Shown: positions 19,053 through 31,770, counted from the stretch's first letter. The stretch is 64,000 nucleotides of DNA from Siphonodentalium dalli (GCA_032622095.1 CP136069.1:2265462-2329461), one strand, 5' to 3'. Notes: generated by a model from the letters alone, not told the origin. Numbers and translations: made by a program.

Positions 19053-22000
19053 GTATTGTTCGTCACCTCATACTTATGGACTGGCTTCCCCATTCAGAAT
19101 CCAGTATTGTTCGTCACCTCATACTTATGGACTGGCTTCCCCAGTATTGTTCGTCACCTCATACTTATGGACTGGCTTCCCCATTCAGAATCCAGTATTG
19201 TTCGTCACCTCATACTTATGGACTGGCTTCCCCAGTATTGTTCGTCACCTCATACTTATGGACTGGCTTCCCCATTCAGAATCCAGTATTGTTCGTCACC
19301 TCATACTTATGGACTGGCTTCCCCAGTATTGTTCGTCACCTCATACTTATGGACTGGCTTCCCCATTCAGAATCCAGTATTGTTCGTCACCTCATACTTA
19401 TGGACTGGCTTCCCCAGTATTGTTCGTCACCTCATACTTATGGACTGGCTTCCCCATTCAGAATCCAGTATTGTTCGTCACCTCATACTTATGGACTGGC
19501 TTCCCCAGTATTGTTCGTCACCTCATACTTATGGACTGGCTTCCCCATTCAGAATCCAGTATTGTTCGTCACCTCATACTTATGGACTGGCTTCCCCAGT
19601 ATTGTTCGTCACCTCATACTTATGGACTGGCTTCCCCATTCAGAATCCAGTATTGTTCGTCACCTCATACTTATGGACTGGCTTCCCCAGTATTGTTCGT
19701 CACCTCATACTTATGGACTGGCTTCCCCATTCAGAATCCAGTATTGTTCGTCACCTCATACTTATGGACTGGCTTCCCCAGTATTGTTCGTCACCTCATA
19801 CTTATGGACTGGCTTCCCCATTCAGAATCCAGTATTGTTCGTCACCTCATACTTATGGACTGGCTTCCCCAGTATTGTTCGTCACCTCATACTTATGGAC
19901 TGGCTTCCCCATTCAGAATCCAGTATTGTTCGTCACCTCATACTTATGGACTGGCTTCCCCAGTATTGTTCGTCACCTCATACTTATGGACTGGCTTCCC
20001 CATTCAGAATCCAGTATTGTTCGTCACCTCATACTTATGGACTGGCTTCCCCAGTATTGTTCGTCACCTCATACTTATGGACTGGCTTCCCCAGTATTGT
20101 TCGTCACCTCATACTTATGGACTGGCTTCCCCATTCAGAATCCAGTATTGTTCGTCACCTCATACTTATGGACTGGCTTCCCCAGTATTGTTCGTCACCT
20201 CATACTTATGGACTGGCTTCCCCAGTATTGTTCGTCACCTCATACTTATGGACTGGCTTCCCCAGTATTGTTCGTCACCTCATACTTATGGACTGGCTTC
20301 CCCAGTATTGTTCGTCACCTCATACTTATGGACTGGCTTCCCCAGTATTGTTCGTCACCTCATACTTATGGACTGGCTTCCCCATTATTGTTCGTCACCT
20401 CATACTTATGGACTGGCTTCCCCATTATTGTTCGTCACCTCATACTTATGGACTGGCTTCCCCAGTATTGTTCGTCACCTCATACTTATGGACTGGCTTC
20501 CCCAGTATTGTTCGTCACCTCATACTTATGGACTGGCTTCCCCAGTATTGTTCGTCACCTCATACTTATGGACTGGCTTCCCCAGTATTGTTCGTCACCT
20601 CATACTTATGGACTGGCTTCCCCAGTATTGTTCGTCACCTCATACTTATGGACTGGCTTCCCCAGTATTGTTCGTCACCTCATACTTATGGACTGGCTTC
20701 CCCAGTATTGTTCGTCACCTCATACTTATGGACTGGCTTCCCCAGTATTGTTCGTCACCTCATACTTATGGACTGGCTTCCCCAGTATTGTTCGTCACCT
20801 CATACTTATGGACTGGCTTCCCCAGTATTGTTCGTCACCTCATACTTATGGACTGGCTTCCCCAGTATTGTTCGTCACCTCATACTTATGGACTGGCTTC
20901 CCCAGTATTGTTCGTCACCTCATACTTATGGACTGGCTTCCCCAGTATTGTTCGTCACCTCATACTTATGGACTGGCTTCCCCAGTATTGTTCGTCACCT
21001 CATACTTATGGACTGGCTTCCCCAGTATTGTTCGTCACCTCATACTTATGGACTGGCTTCCCCAGTATTGTTCGTCACCTCATACTTATGGACTGGCTTC
21101 CCCATTCAGAATCCAGTATTGTTCGTCACCTCATACTTATGGACTGGCTTCCCCAGTATTGTTCGTCACCTCATACTTATGGACTGGCTTCCCCATTCAG
21201 AATCCAGTATTGTTCGTCACCTCATACTTATGGACTGGCTTCCCCAGTATTGTTCGTCACCTCATACTTATGGACTGGCTTCCCCATTCAGAATCCAGTA
21301 TTGTTCGTCACCTCATACTTATGGACTGGCTTCCCCAGTATTGTTCGTCACCTCATACTTATGGACTGGCTTCCCCAGTATTGTTCGTCACCTCATACTT
21401 ATGGACTGGCTTCCCCATTCAGAATCCAGTATTGTTCGTCACCTCATACTTATGGACTGGCTTCCCCAGTATTGTTCGTCACCTCATACTTATGGACTGG
21501 CTTCCCCAGTATTGTTCGTCACCTCATACTTATGGACTGGCTTCCCCAGTATTGTTCGTCACCTCATACTTATCGACTGGCTTCCCCAGTATTGTTCGTC
21601 ACCTCATACTTATGGACTGGCTTCCCCAGTATTGTTCGTCACCTCATACTTATGGACTGGCTTCCCCATTATTGTTCGTCACCTCATACTTATGGACTGG
21701 CTTCCCCATTATTGTTCGTCACCTCATACTTATGGACTGGCTTCCCCAGTATTGTTCGTCACCTCATACTTATGGACTGGCTTCCCCAGTATTGTTCGTC
21801 ACCTCATACTTATGGACTGGCTTCCCCAGTATTGTTCGTCACCTCATACTTATGGACTGGCTTCCCCAGTATTGTTCGTCACCTCATACTTATGGACTGG
21901 CTTCCCCAGTATTGTTCGTCACCTCATACTTATGGACTGGCTTCCCCAGTATTGTTCGTCACCTCATACTTATGGACTGGCTTCCCCAGTATTGTTCGTC

Positions 22001-24590
22001 ACCTCATACTTATGGACTGGCTTCCCCAGTATTGTTCGTCACCTCATACTTATGGACTGGCTTCCCCAGTATTGTTCGTCACCTCATACTTATGGACTGG
22101 CTTCCCCAGTATTGTTCGTCACCTCATACTTATGGACTGGCTTCCCCAGTATTGTTCGTCACCTCATACTTATGGACTGGCTTCCCCAGTATTGTTCGTC
22201 ACCTCATACTTATGGACTGGCTTCCCCAGTATTGTTCGTCACCTCATACTTATGGACTGGCTTCCCCAGTATTGTTCGTCACCTCATACTTATGGACTGG
22301 CTTCCCCAGTATTGTTCGTCACCTCATACTTATGGACTGGCTTCCCCAGTATTGTTCGTCACCTCATACTTATGGACTGGCTTCCCCAGTATTGTTCGTC
22401 ACCTCATACTTATGGACTGGCTTCCCCAGTATTGTTCGTCACCTCATACTTATGGACTGGCTTCCCCAGTATTGTTCGTCACCTCATACTTATGGACTGG
22501 CTTCCCCAGTATTGTTCGTCACCTCATACTTATGGACTGGCTTCCCCAGTATTGTTCGTCACCTCATACTTATGGACTGGCTTCCCCAGTATTGTTCGTC
22601 ACCTCATACTTATGGACTGGCTTCCCCAGTATTGTTCGTCACCTCATACTTATGGACTGGCTTCCCCAGTATTGTTCGTCACCTCATACTTATGGACTGG
22701 CTTCCCCAGTATTGTTCGTCACCTCATACTTATGGACTGGCTTCCCCAGTATTGTTCGTCACCTCATACTTATGGACTGGCTTCCCCAGTATTGTTCGTC
22801 ACCTCATACTTATGGACTGGCTTCCCTAGTATTGTTCGTCACCTCATACTTATGGACTGGCTTCCCCAGTATTGTTCGTCACCTCATACTTATGGACTGG
22901 CTTCCCCAGTATTGTTCGTCACCTCATACTTATGGACTGGCTTCCCCAGTATTGTTCGTCACCTCATACTTATGGACTGGCTTCCCCAGTATTGTTCGTC
23001 ACCTCATACTTATGGACTGGCTTCCCCATTATTGTTCGTCACCTCATACTTATGGACTGGCTTCCCCATTATTGTTCGTCACCTCATACTTATGGACTGG
23101 CTTCCCCATTATTGTTCGTCACCTCATACTTATGGACTGGCTTCCCCAGTATTGTTCGTCACCTCATACTTATGGACTGGCTTCCCCAGTATTGTTCGTC
23201 ACCTCATACTTATGGACTGGCTTCCCCAGTATTGTTCGTCACCTCATACTTATGGACTGGCTTCCCCAGTATTGTTCGTCACCTCATACTTATGGACTGG
23301 CTTCCCCATTATTGTTCGTCACCTCATACTTATGGACTGGCTTCCCCATTATTGTTCGTCACCTCATACTTATGGACTGGCTTCCCCAGTATTGTTCGTC
23401 ACCTCATACTTATGGACTGGCTTCCCCAGTATTGTTCGTCACCTCATACTTATGGACTGGCTTCCCCAGTATTGTTCGTCACCTCATACTTATGGACTGG
23501 CTTCCCCAGTATTGTTCGTCACCTCATACTTATGGACTGGCTTCCCCAGTATTGTTCGTCACCTCATACTTATGGACTGGCTTCCCCAGTATTGTTCGTC
23601 ACCTCATACTTATGGACTGGCTTCCCCAGTATTGTTCGTCACCTCATACTTATGGACTGGCTTCCCCAGTATTGTTCGTCACCTCATACTTATGGACTGG
23701 CTTCCCCAGTATTGTTCGTCACCTCATACTTATGGACTGGCTTCCCCAGTATTGTTCGTCACCTCATACTTATGGACTGGCTTCCCCCGTATTGTTCGTA
23801 ACCTCATACTTATGGACTGGCTTCCCCCGTATTGTTCGTCACCTCATACTTATGGACTGGCTTCCCCCCAGTATTGTTCGTCACCTCATACTTATGGACT
23901 GGCTTCCCCAGTATTGTTCGTCACCTCATACTTATGGACTGGCTTCCCCAGTATTGTTCGTCACCTCATACTTATGGACTGGCTTCCCCCAGTATTGTTC
24001 GTCACCTCATACTTATGGACTGGCTTCCCCCAGTATTGTTCGTCACCTCATACTTATGACTGGCTTCCCCAGTATTGTTCGTCACCTCATACTTATGGAC
24101 TGGCTTCCCCAGTATTGTTCGTCACCTCATACTTATGGACTGGCTTCCCCAGTATTGTTCGTCACCTCATACTTATGGACTGGCTTCCCCAGTATTGTTC
24201 GTCACCTCATACTTATGGACTGGCTTCCCCAGTATTGTTCGTCACCTCATACTTATGGACTGGCTTCCCCAGTATTGTTCGTCACCTCATACTTATGGAC
24301 TGGCTTCCCCAGTATTATTCGTCACCTCATACTTATGGACTGGCTTCCCCAGTATTGTTCGTCACCTCATACTTATGGACTGGCTTCCCCAGTATTGTTC
24401 GTCACCTCATACTTATGGACTGGCTTCCCCAGTATTGTTCGTCACCTCATACTTATGGACTGGCTTCCCCAGTATTGTTCGTCACCTCATACTTATGGAC
24501 TGGCTTCCCCATTATTGTTCGTCACCTCATACTTATGGACTGGCTTCCCCATTATTGTTCGTCACCTCATACTTATGGACTGGCTTCCCC
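19053..24590 (+). repeat. 40-bp satellite array, ~134 units
   Basis: The unit is 40 bp (CAGTATTGTTCGTCACCTCA then TACTTATGGACTGGCTTCCC). About 16 units carry an extra ATTCAGAATCC, making 51 bp; eleven of these alternate with 40-bp units near the left end as a 91-bp higher-order repeat. Variants with CATTATTG occur in clusters. The last 800 bp are less regular. Being stop-free on the plus strand and not a multiple of three, the unit keeps all three forward frames open for up to 1885 codons. No start context, splice signal or unique sequence argues for a gene. Array length in an assembly of such sequence is uncertain. Confidence 0.97.
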
Positions 24591-25115
24591 ATTCACAATC
24601 CAGACCCGCGGGTCACAGTATGCATGTGAGATAACTTTTTATTTTTTTTTATTTATTTCAGCCTTTTTTCTTATATGATTTCATATTCAATCGTTATTTG
24701 TTGAGTGATTGCTAGCTTTAATTTTCAATAACCCCATTTGGTCAAAGAAGGGACGTGGTTACATGGGTTTCGAAGCTTCAAGCTTCGAATTTTTATTTGC
24801 ACCCCCTCCATTTTGCAAATTATCCTGCATCCCTTTTCGGGGGTATCAATTTAGCATTCTTCTACTGGATTTCTTGTTTTCTCTTAGTTTTCTGTTTTGC
24901 CCGTCCATTTTATGTTTGATCTTGGGTACATTTTAATCGTTATTTTAGAGTAGACGCGATTACATCTTGAAACCCTTAACCCAACAAACCGGCCAAAACC
25001 GGCCAAATAAAGCTTCAACAGCCTAAAATATCTTCGGTCTGTCTCAATAGAACCATACACATATGGATATCATTGGAACCGGCTCCTTGACCACATTGTG
25101 ATAGTTACAGTTATA
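24591..25115. other. AT-rich DNA after the satellite, no gene seen
   Basis: Starts with ATTCACAATCCAGACCCGCG, a diverged form of the 11-bp insert of the 51-bp satellite unit. Contains the palindrome TTCGAAGCTTCAAGCTTCGAA (24766-24788 region). Nothing else recognised. Confidence 0.4.
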
Positions 25116-25346
25116 CCCTGTGCCAATGCATTCTCTTATATATGCGAGTCGACCATAGGTCGCCTCGCATATATATAAGAGAATGCATTGGCCTAAAAAA
25201 AATCTTTTTTTAACACTTTTTACCATTTTTTCTTACATTCTTTAACAATTTTACAATTTTTAATTTGTTAAGCCAATGCATTCTCTTATATATGCGAGGC
25301 GACCTATGGTCGACTCGCATATATAAGAGAATGCATTGGCACAGGG
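25116..25346. mobile_element. Fold-back MITE, two nested palindromes
   Basis: CCCTGTGCCAATGCATTCTC...GAGAATGCATTGGCACAGGG. Each arm is itself a ~70-bp palindrome centred on GTCGACCATAGGTCGCC or its inverse. Related copies: 37905-38310, 48868-49087, and inside the TTAA elements at 1070-1527 and 28796-29259. Confidence 0.85.
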
Positions 25347-25997
25347 CTGTTATGTTGGGTAAAGGGTTAATTGTCGTTCTTCACGTTCTATTATTTGTAG
25401 GACTTTCTTTTAGTTTACCTTGATTTAATTCAGATATAGACCGATAAGTTATTTCTATAATATGACTGTGGGGTGGGTGTTTGTTGGTCAAACTTATCGT
25501 ACATGGCGATCTGTTTCATCTAAGGTTTCCATGTACATATACAAACTTTATTTTGCTTGGCAATCAACATGTTATATTTAAATATTAATGTGCAAATGCT
25601 GCAAGTATACAACTGGTATACCTCAAGCTTTCCAATTGTTGTATATATACATTGCCAAACATGAGCTATGTGGTAATTTTTCCAAATTACTTGTATGACA
25701 CTTTTAGTACAAATTTTCAGCAAATGTAAGATCGATTTTAATTTTAACATTAGATAAATGTAAACTTATTGTTATTTAAACAATTGATGTGTCATTGACT
25801 CATTGATATTTCCAACTATTGAACATTTGGATAAAAGTTTCGCGCGAAACCATCTCAATCCACTGTCCTTGTCTGACGTTTTTCGCAAAATATGAATTCA
25901 GTTCAGCATCACTTTGCTCTACCAACATCATAATAATTCACTGTAGCATCCATCAGCTTAAAAGCAGGACCACTTAACTAGGAGTGTTTATTCCTCT

Positions 25998-26081
25998 CCG
26001 AGGTGGTCATTATTTGCTGGTCATTATTTAGATAATGCACAGTTGAGCTAATAATGACTCACAAAATAATTACCACCTCGG
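25998..26081. repeat. Inverted repeat with GAGGTGGTCATTATT arms
   Basis: CCGAGGTGGTCATTATTTGC...AAATAATTACCACCTCGG, arms of about 34 bp. It resembles the GAGGTCATTATC arm at 18639-18739 on the other side of the satellite. Confidence 0.6.
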
Positions 26082-26089
26082 CGATCTGA

Positions 26090-27680
26090 CACCTTGGCTT
26101 CTTCTCTGGAAGACATTCGTCGGGATAATGCTCTTGAAAGCGACAACAATAGGTAGACGCGCAAGTGGGTTTTAAATTATATTAACTTTTAAAAGTTTAA
26201 ATCTGACCATGTAAACGTGTAGAGGTATAGTGCAGGTGTCAAATCGCATGGGTGTTCTCCAAAGATAAGTTCATTTTGTCTCTGTATACCCAACATAGGC
26301 TGTGTAAAAATTCAGCCGCCCCCCCCCCCTCATATTTTTCAAAAATATTTTTAACAGACATGGCTCATTTGAACATTGAATAGTATATAATGGGTCTAAG
26401 TAATATCTGGGTGATACACCTTTACAACAAAACAACTATTAAACCCTCTCACTTAAAATCAACTCATGCAGATTATCGAACTTACTACAAAACCTGTGAA
26501 ATTAGCTGTGTATCACTGCACCTTCATTATCTCAAACCCATTAAGGGATTAAGGTATTAGGACTTTGCTGCTGTTTGTCCACACAACAGATACTAGTATC
26601 ACTCTGATTCACGAATGGCATAATTAGCAACCATTCCAGGTGTGTGAAGTAATTGCTGGAGAGACATAATATACCAGTGTGTAATATTTTGAGAGTCACC
26701 TTAACCTACATGTGGGTTACTTACGTAGTTTGTTCTTGGTTAACTCAGTGTTTGGTCATGCATGATGAAATGACTAATCCAAATTGTTCAGCCAAGACAT
26801 TAGTCACATTAGATTGGTAAGCTTAATGAAAAGCACCAGAAAATCACAAAACATTTATTAACTAAATTTGTAATGTATCACGTGTAACACCCGTCTACGA
26901 GCGGTCTCTCTAGTATCTCACAAATCATCTAGTAAGATGCTCAAAATATGTATTTTAGTAACACTAAGTCTTGTAACATTTGTGACGGTGTTACAAAATG
27001 CCTAGTGGTGGAAAAATGTACCGGTTTCATGCAGTATCTAAAATTTAGCCTCAAAATCCTTCTTTTTTTTGCATAAAACTTTGTGATTTTTTAACCAAGG
27101 CACAAGGCTCCGGTGCCGTTGAGTATTATTACCAGATGGTCCATTGAACACATACCCATGGGATACATGCAGATCGGGTGAGGCCTGTCCGTCTAGGTCA
27201 TCTATATTTTAGGGAACCGTAGGAAATGGTCAGATAATAGGTTCAACATAGGTCGTTTTTTGAACTTATTGTCTAAACATTTCCCTCATTATATATGGCT
27301 TATTCTGCACTTTAATTTATCTGTCGTCTGCTTTTATCACATTAACATCCCTCGAAACCAATAATAGACCATTCCGATGTACTTTTTTTATAACTGAATG
27401 GGATAATCCATATAGAATAGAAAGGGTTAAAATGGTGATGAACTTATAACTCTGCCCGTCAAGTAGCTCATGTATGCAAACTATAACATGCTATGGCCGC
27501 ATGCAGCGGGGAATAGTATCGAGGATCGGCAGTGAGATACAACTCAGACACCTATGTTCTATTTCCAAAGTGAGTACGTGTAACATATCATAGTAATTGC
27601 TTTAGTGATCGGTGAGACACGAAACATTCCATATTATAATCAGTATTAATTCATATCACAATACTCTCTCCTAATAATGC
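26090..27680. other. Unassigned DNA with no coding evidence
   Basis: Contains a poly(C) run at about 26319 and the inverted partner (26975-27045) of the 18250 repeat. No exon-like segment or recognised family on either strand. Confidence 0.4.
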
Positions 27681-27770
27681 ATCGGTGTTATGCGGGGCTA
27701 ATCGGTGTTATGCGGGGCTAATCGGTGTTATGCGGGGCTAATCGGTGTTATGCGGGGCTAATCGGCGAAT
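27681..27770. repeat. 20-bp tandem repeat, 4 copies
   Basis: ATCGGTGTTATGCGGGGCTA is repeated four times without change, followed by a partial ATCGGCGAAT. Confidence 0.92.
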
Positions 27771-27999
27771 ATTATAGTTCAGCTATCACTGCATGGACAC
27801 GATATTCCACCAAAACCTTATGAAATGTTATAGTTTCTTGATGCTTGATCATGGCGAAGTTTTTCAATCTGAACACGTCCATTATCACACTTACGTTGCT
27901 GGCAGCAGCAAGTCTGTATTTGCTCATCTTGAACGACTTGGATCAGGTTCAGGGTTTGAGATCTGAAAAGAGCCAGAACTAGTACCAAATGGGACCTCC

Positions 28000-28290
28000 G
28001 GTCTATATAAACACCAAGAGACACCAAGTGTGCCAAGCACGTATTGTGCTGTGGTGTGAGATATGGCTGAGTGAGTATGAATTGAATGGAAGAGGGGCAC
28101 TGAAAAACACAGGTAGAGTTATCACAGTCATTCGGCTGTGCCTTGGTCCCCCACAACTCGCACGGGCTTGGAACATCCTTATCTGGTGGTACATGTACCT
28201 CAATGGCCTAAATGGCTTCAAAGAGACTGATTTCAATAACTCTGTGTTGCTCGTGGCATGAAACTTCAAGGTGTCGTTCCAAAGAAATTT
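28000..28290 (-). repeat. Dispersed repeat, inverted relative to 37303-37600
   Basis: The reverse complement contains GACACCTTGAAGTTTCAT, CAGTCTCTTTGAAGCCATTT, AGGCCATTGAGGTAC and TGACTGTGATAACTCTACCTG, matching 37303-37500. Short frames on both strands here come from the repeat. Confidence 0.75.
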
Positions 28291-28439
28291 GGTTAGACTG
28301 AATGACCTGGGCATGTGGTGGGCACATTGTGTCCCGATGATGACACGCATGCTATCGTGGACTCGCAGTGTCACGTTTGGACCACATTTACAGCCAGTAA
28401 CAACTTGTGTGAACAATGAAACACTGTAGTGACTGTCCA

Positions 28440-28700
28440 CTCTACGTCAGTATTTCACAACTTTTGAAAAGCACCCCTCTTCTATTCGATTCGTGCTCAG
28501 ACGGCCATAACATAACTCACAGAACGGTGCCTTGCACACAAGTTAAGTCTCAGATACCACTAAATATTTGCGTAAAGTTTCGTCTAAATCCATCCAATAT
28601 CTCATAAAATATTGCGGAATATATTAGGGGGGGGGCTTTCTTTTATTTTAGGTGTTTACATACATGTTCAATGCGGTATATTTATATAGTTAATTGACAT
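28440..28700 (+). repeat. Dispersed repeat, direct relative to 37500-37706
   Basis: Shares TTTTGAAAAG...CCCTCTTC, TTCGTGCTCA, and AATATATTAGGGGGG followed by TTTTAGGTGTTTA. With 28000-28290 it forms a head-to-head pair. Confidence 0.7.
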
Positions 28701-28795
28701 CCAGCACGAAGAGAACATTCGTATTCGTATTGTGCTTAATAATAGAGAATCATACCCACCGACTAGATCGATATGTATATAAATGGTGGGTGTGT

Positions 28796-29259
28796 TTAAC
28801 CCTTTGGGTGCCAGGTCCGATTTTTGTATCAACCCATATACCCTGTGCCAATGCATTCTCTTATATATGCGAGTCGACCATAGGTCGCCTCGCATATATA
28901 AGAGAATGCATTGGCCTAACAATTTTTCATCATTTGTTATTATTTTTTACAATTTTAATAATTTTTTCTTATATTCTTTAACAGACTTATTTTGTAGGTT
29001 TAGTGCCAGGGAATCTTACGTTTTTCATGGGCATCAAAATTATTACTATGAATAATTGGTGATAGTTTTGAGTTATAACATGCCCCTAAGGTTTTATCCA
29101 GTTTGTTTTTAAATTCGATATAGCATGCTTCAGCATACCCAAAAAAAATTAAAAAACATTTTTTTTTTTTTTTTTTAATTTTTTTTTTTTTTTTAGGACC
29201 GATTTTACAGAAGGTAAATTAGGGCCGATGAGATCGGCCCCTGGCACTGAAAGGGTTAA
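28796..29259. mobile_element. TTAA-flanked piggyBac-like MITE
   Basis: TTAA-CCCTTTGGGTGCCAGG...CCTGGCACTGAAAGGG-TTAA, about 456 bp; essentially the 1070-1527 element in opposite orientation, with the same CCAATGCATTCTC palindrome near one end. It carries poly(T) at 29160-29195. Confidence 0.87.
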
Positions 29260-29479
29260 AGACATATCTTGGACTTGTTCGGGTGCGTGAAACTGATACA
29301 TTAGTATTATAAACGGACAATCCTTACCTAAAATGGTCATTAATAAATGGACAATCCAACCACGCGTGGCACGCGAGCTTGGGATTGTCCACTAAATGAA
29401 GACATGTATAGCTAATCCTGCATGTTAGCTTCATATTTAATATGAAGGGCAATAACTCTATAAAGAATGTTAATTTACT

Positions 29480-29600
29480 AAATAACGGTGATTTGTATGC
29501 GAAGAAGTGTTTTTGACGAAATAACGGAGATATTTGAAGAAGAGTTTTTGACGAAATAACGGAAATATTCGAAGAAGTGTTTTTGTCTGTATGGTAGAGA
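29480..29600. repeat. ~39-bp tandem, 3 partial copies
   Basis: GAAGAAGTGTTTTTGACGAA then ATAACGGAGATATTT, repeated; reverse-complement partner at 1703-1792. Confidence 0.7.
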
Positions 29601-29699
29601 GTAGAGACGTATGGTTGCACAATAATAACTCAAATGTCATGTAAATACACATTAACATATAATTCAGCACTCGTATCTAGTTATTGGCAGAACCCCTCA

Positions 29700-30064
29700 A
29701 CCAGTCAAAGCGAAGGTTTTATAAATTTTTAATGTATTATAGAAGAGGGGCAATTTGAAAGTTCATATTTCATGTGCGCTATATATTCATTGCATACCCT
29801 GTGCATTGTAATGACATGTGGGTTACATTAAGGTGTGATTGGTGTAACTGGGAAAGCAATTCTAGACAATGAGATTAGAAATTGGAGAAAATATGACAGC
29901 AAGCATCAGGCACATTAGTCAAGCAGTCATATTTTGACTTAGTCCAGCCGGGTTTTATTTAATTCATGCTATTATTGTATATGTATGTTTTATATTATAT
30001 GTTATATGCTTGCAACTGCCCATTGAGGTGTTATTGCAATAAAATCTTGTATCTTGTATCTTGT
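29700..30064 (+). mobile_element. LINE 3' end fragment
   Basis: Ends GCAATAAAATCTTGTATCTT with (CTTGTAT)n, the microsatellite-type tail seen on CR1-like LINEs. It interrupts a segment that is continuous at 38330-38420, consistent with an insertion. No coding part remains. Confidence 0.6.
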
Positions 30065-30350
30065 ATAACAGAATTACTACAACCCACCATTAGAGGGATG
30101 CGAACAGATGGTTATAAAATAAGTATGCACATATAGACGAGGAATTTATACTTGAATTATATCAGAACACCTTCTTCTAAACACCTCAAAAAGTTCCCCC
30201 TTTTTTGCGGAGGGAGTGGTTTTGGGGGGGGGGGGGGGCTAGCCCCGGGATTGTCGAATGGACAGAGAGGCCCACTCCTTAATTGCCTTTATTAGATCAA
30301 GAGAGAAAAAAAAGAAAAAAACACGGTTTTTTGACATCTTTAGTGTTCTG

Positions 30351-30950
30351 CTATTTGTTTGGTGAATGTGGTTCTGATTCCAATGGAGTGGGTGGATTGT
30401 AGATGTGTATTTCTTGCCTCATTTCGGAGTATTTGATCATTCTGTCAGCTGCACCCTCGTAGATGTTTCTTTCGAGGACGAGAGCTTTGTCTGCCATTCT
30501 AAAGGGGTGGTTTCCTCTGGCCTGTTGAAGTTTGACCAGTAGGTCCTTGTACATGCGTTCGAATCTTTCTTTCTTTGACTCCCTCTCCCAGGGGGAGGTG
30601 ACACCGGCTGATCCTCGTACATCGGTGTCATCGATGGTGATGGATCGGTCTCCATTCTCACCCCGAAGTCAGAGGCAGGAACATCGGGGTGGTGTCCGCG
30701 TTCCTGTCTCCGCTGACCTCGGCGACGATAAAAGCAGGGGCCTCCGGCTGATCAACGGCGTCCCTGCTACTGGTGGTAATATCGTCGGAAGAGGCCAGGT
30801 GGGGGGAAGCTGGGCGTCTCTCAGCTAACCCCTGTCTCCACCTGGCCTTCCTGTCGGCGTCCCTGCGTCGACGCGACGGTGTCTTCTTCTTCTTTTTCTT
30901 GGCCTGCAGAGCCGTAATTTCGCTAAAATCCGGATTGAGAATCCAAAGCC
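30351..30950 (-). pseudogene. Coding-like segment, basic region plus helical C-terminus, family unknown
   Basis: Minus-strand reading gives NPDFSEITALQA, then KKKKKKTPSRRRRDADRKAR, and in another frame FERMYKDLLVKLQQARGNHP, MADKALVLERNIYEGAADR and a terminal IYNPPTPLESEPHSPNK. The sequence is GC-richer than its surroundings and looks coding, but is not one continuous frame. The ERNIYEGAA....Y pattern is loosely like KIX-type domains of mediator subunits; that is a weak impression. It may be an exon plus relic of a multi-copy gene, since the NPDFSEIT end recurs at about 32745 and 34015. Confidence 0.35.
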
Positions 30951-31770
30951 GATTACGGGGGGCGGAGCTAATTTCGGATTCTAGGTCAGATTTTGAAATC
31001 CACGTGGTCTCCGAAAATCTCTCCCAGCGTCAAACATGGCTCATGTATTTGACAAAAGTATCATTTGTATCTTATATTTATAAAGTGCATGTTTGTTGTG
31101 AAATCATGCTTTTCGTCTATGTGTATATACACGGCACATAATTTGCTGCCAATCCGACTTAATCGCATCTTTTTTTCAAGTTAAAGTGTGTTTATTGATG
31201 TTGGCAAGCATATCTAAACATGACAGCTCTAGGCCTCCTGAATCAAATTCCAAATATGTTGTGAAGAACACACGAAACTTGTCAGTTGAACAGGGACGTG
31301 ACGACAGGGGTTGCTTGTGTGTCTCGACCCCCACCCCGATTTTTGGTACAATTTGCTAAGCTGTGCAGTCATTCATACGTGAGGAAAATCAGGATTATTT
31401 TGACTAACTGTTTCAAATAATGATACGTACAAGCCAACAAACGCAACAAACAAACAAACCCGATTTTAAATAAATACGTATACAAACTTATGACTAACTC
31501 GGGAGAGGGGGTGTCCAGTGATCTGTATATATGTTCAACTTGTTTTGGTAGTCATGTACGTTGCTTTGCCATTACTAATTATTTATTTTTTCAGTGTAAT
31601 AACATTTGGGAGAGGGGGTACCCTTAAGTGAGTCAGTACTTGCCCCCCAATTCCTTTGTATGTATAAACAAATGTATGTGTTATATATCATGTGTTATCT
31701 AAATTTGACATATATTTGAAATAAATATATCTAAACTAAACTTTGGTACATTCCAGCAGTCGGAAATTTC
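30906..31770. repeat. Left arm of large inverted duplication
   Basis: Reverse-complement match to 33205-34052: for example CCGATTACGGGGGGCGGAGC / GCCCCGCCCCCGTAATCGG, and TGGTACATTCCAGCAGTCGG / CCGACTGCTGGAATGTACCA. About 865 bp, roughly 85-90% alike by eye. Confidence 0.88.

Noticed and set aside
19053-24590. CRISPR-like regular repeats
   Set aside because: Units abut without unique spacers, in a eukaryotic context with no cas genes.
19021-24678. Very long frames (up to 1885 codons) across the satellite as a giant repetitive protein gene
   Set aside because: A stop-free unit whose length is not a multiple of three keeps three frames open automatically; no unique N- or C-terminal coding sequence or splice signal supports a gene.
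27818-28440. Frames over the 28-kb repeat as a gene
   Set aside because: The same text recurs in inverted and direct orientation nearby with indels; it behaves as a dispersed repeat.
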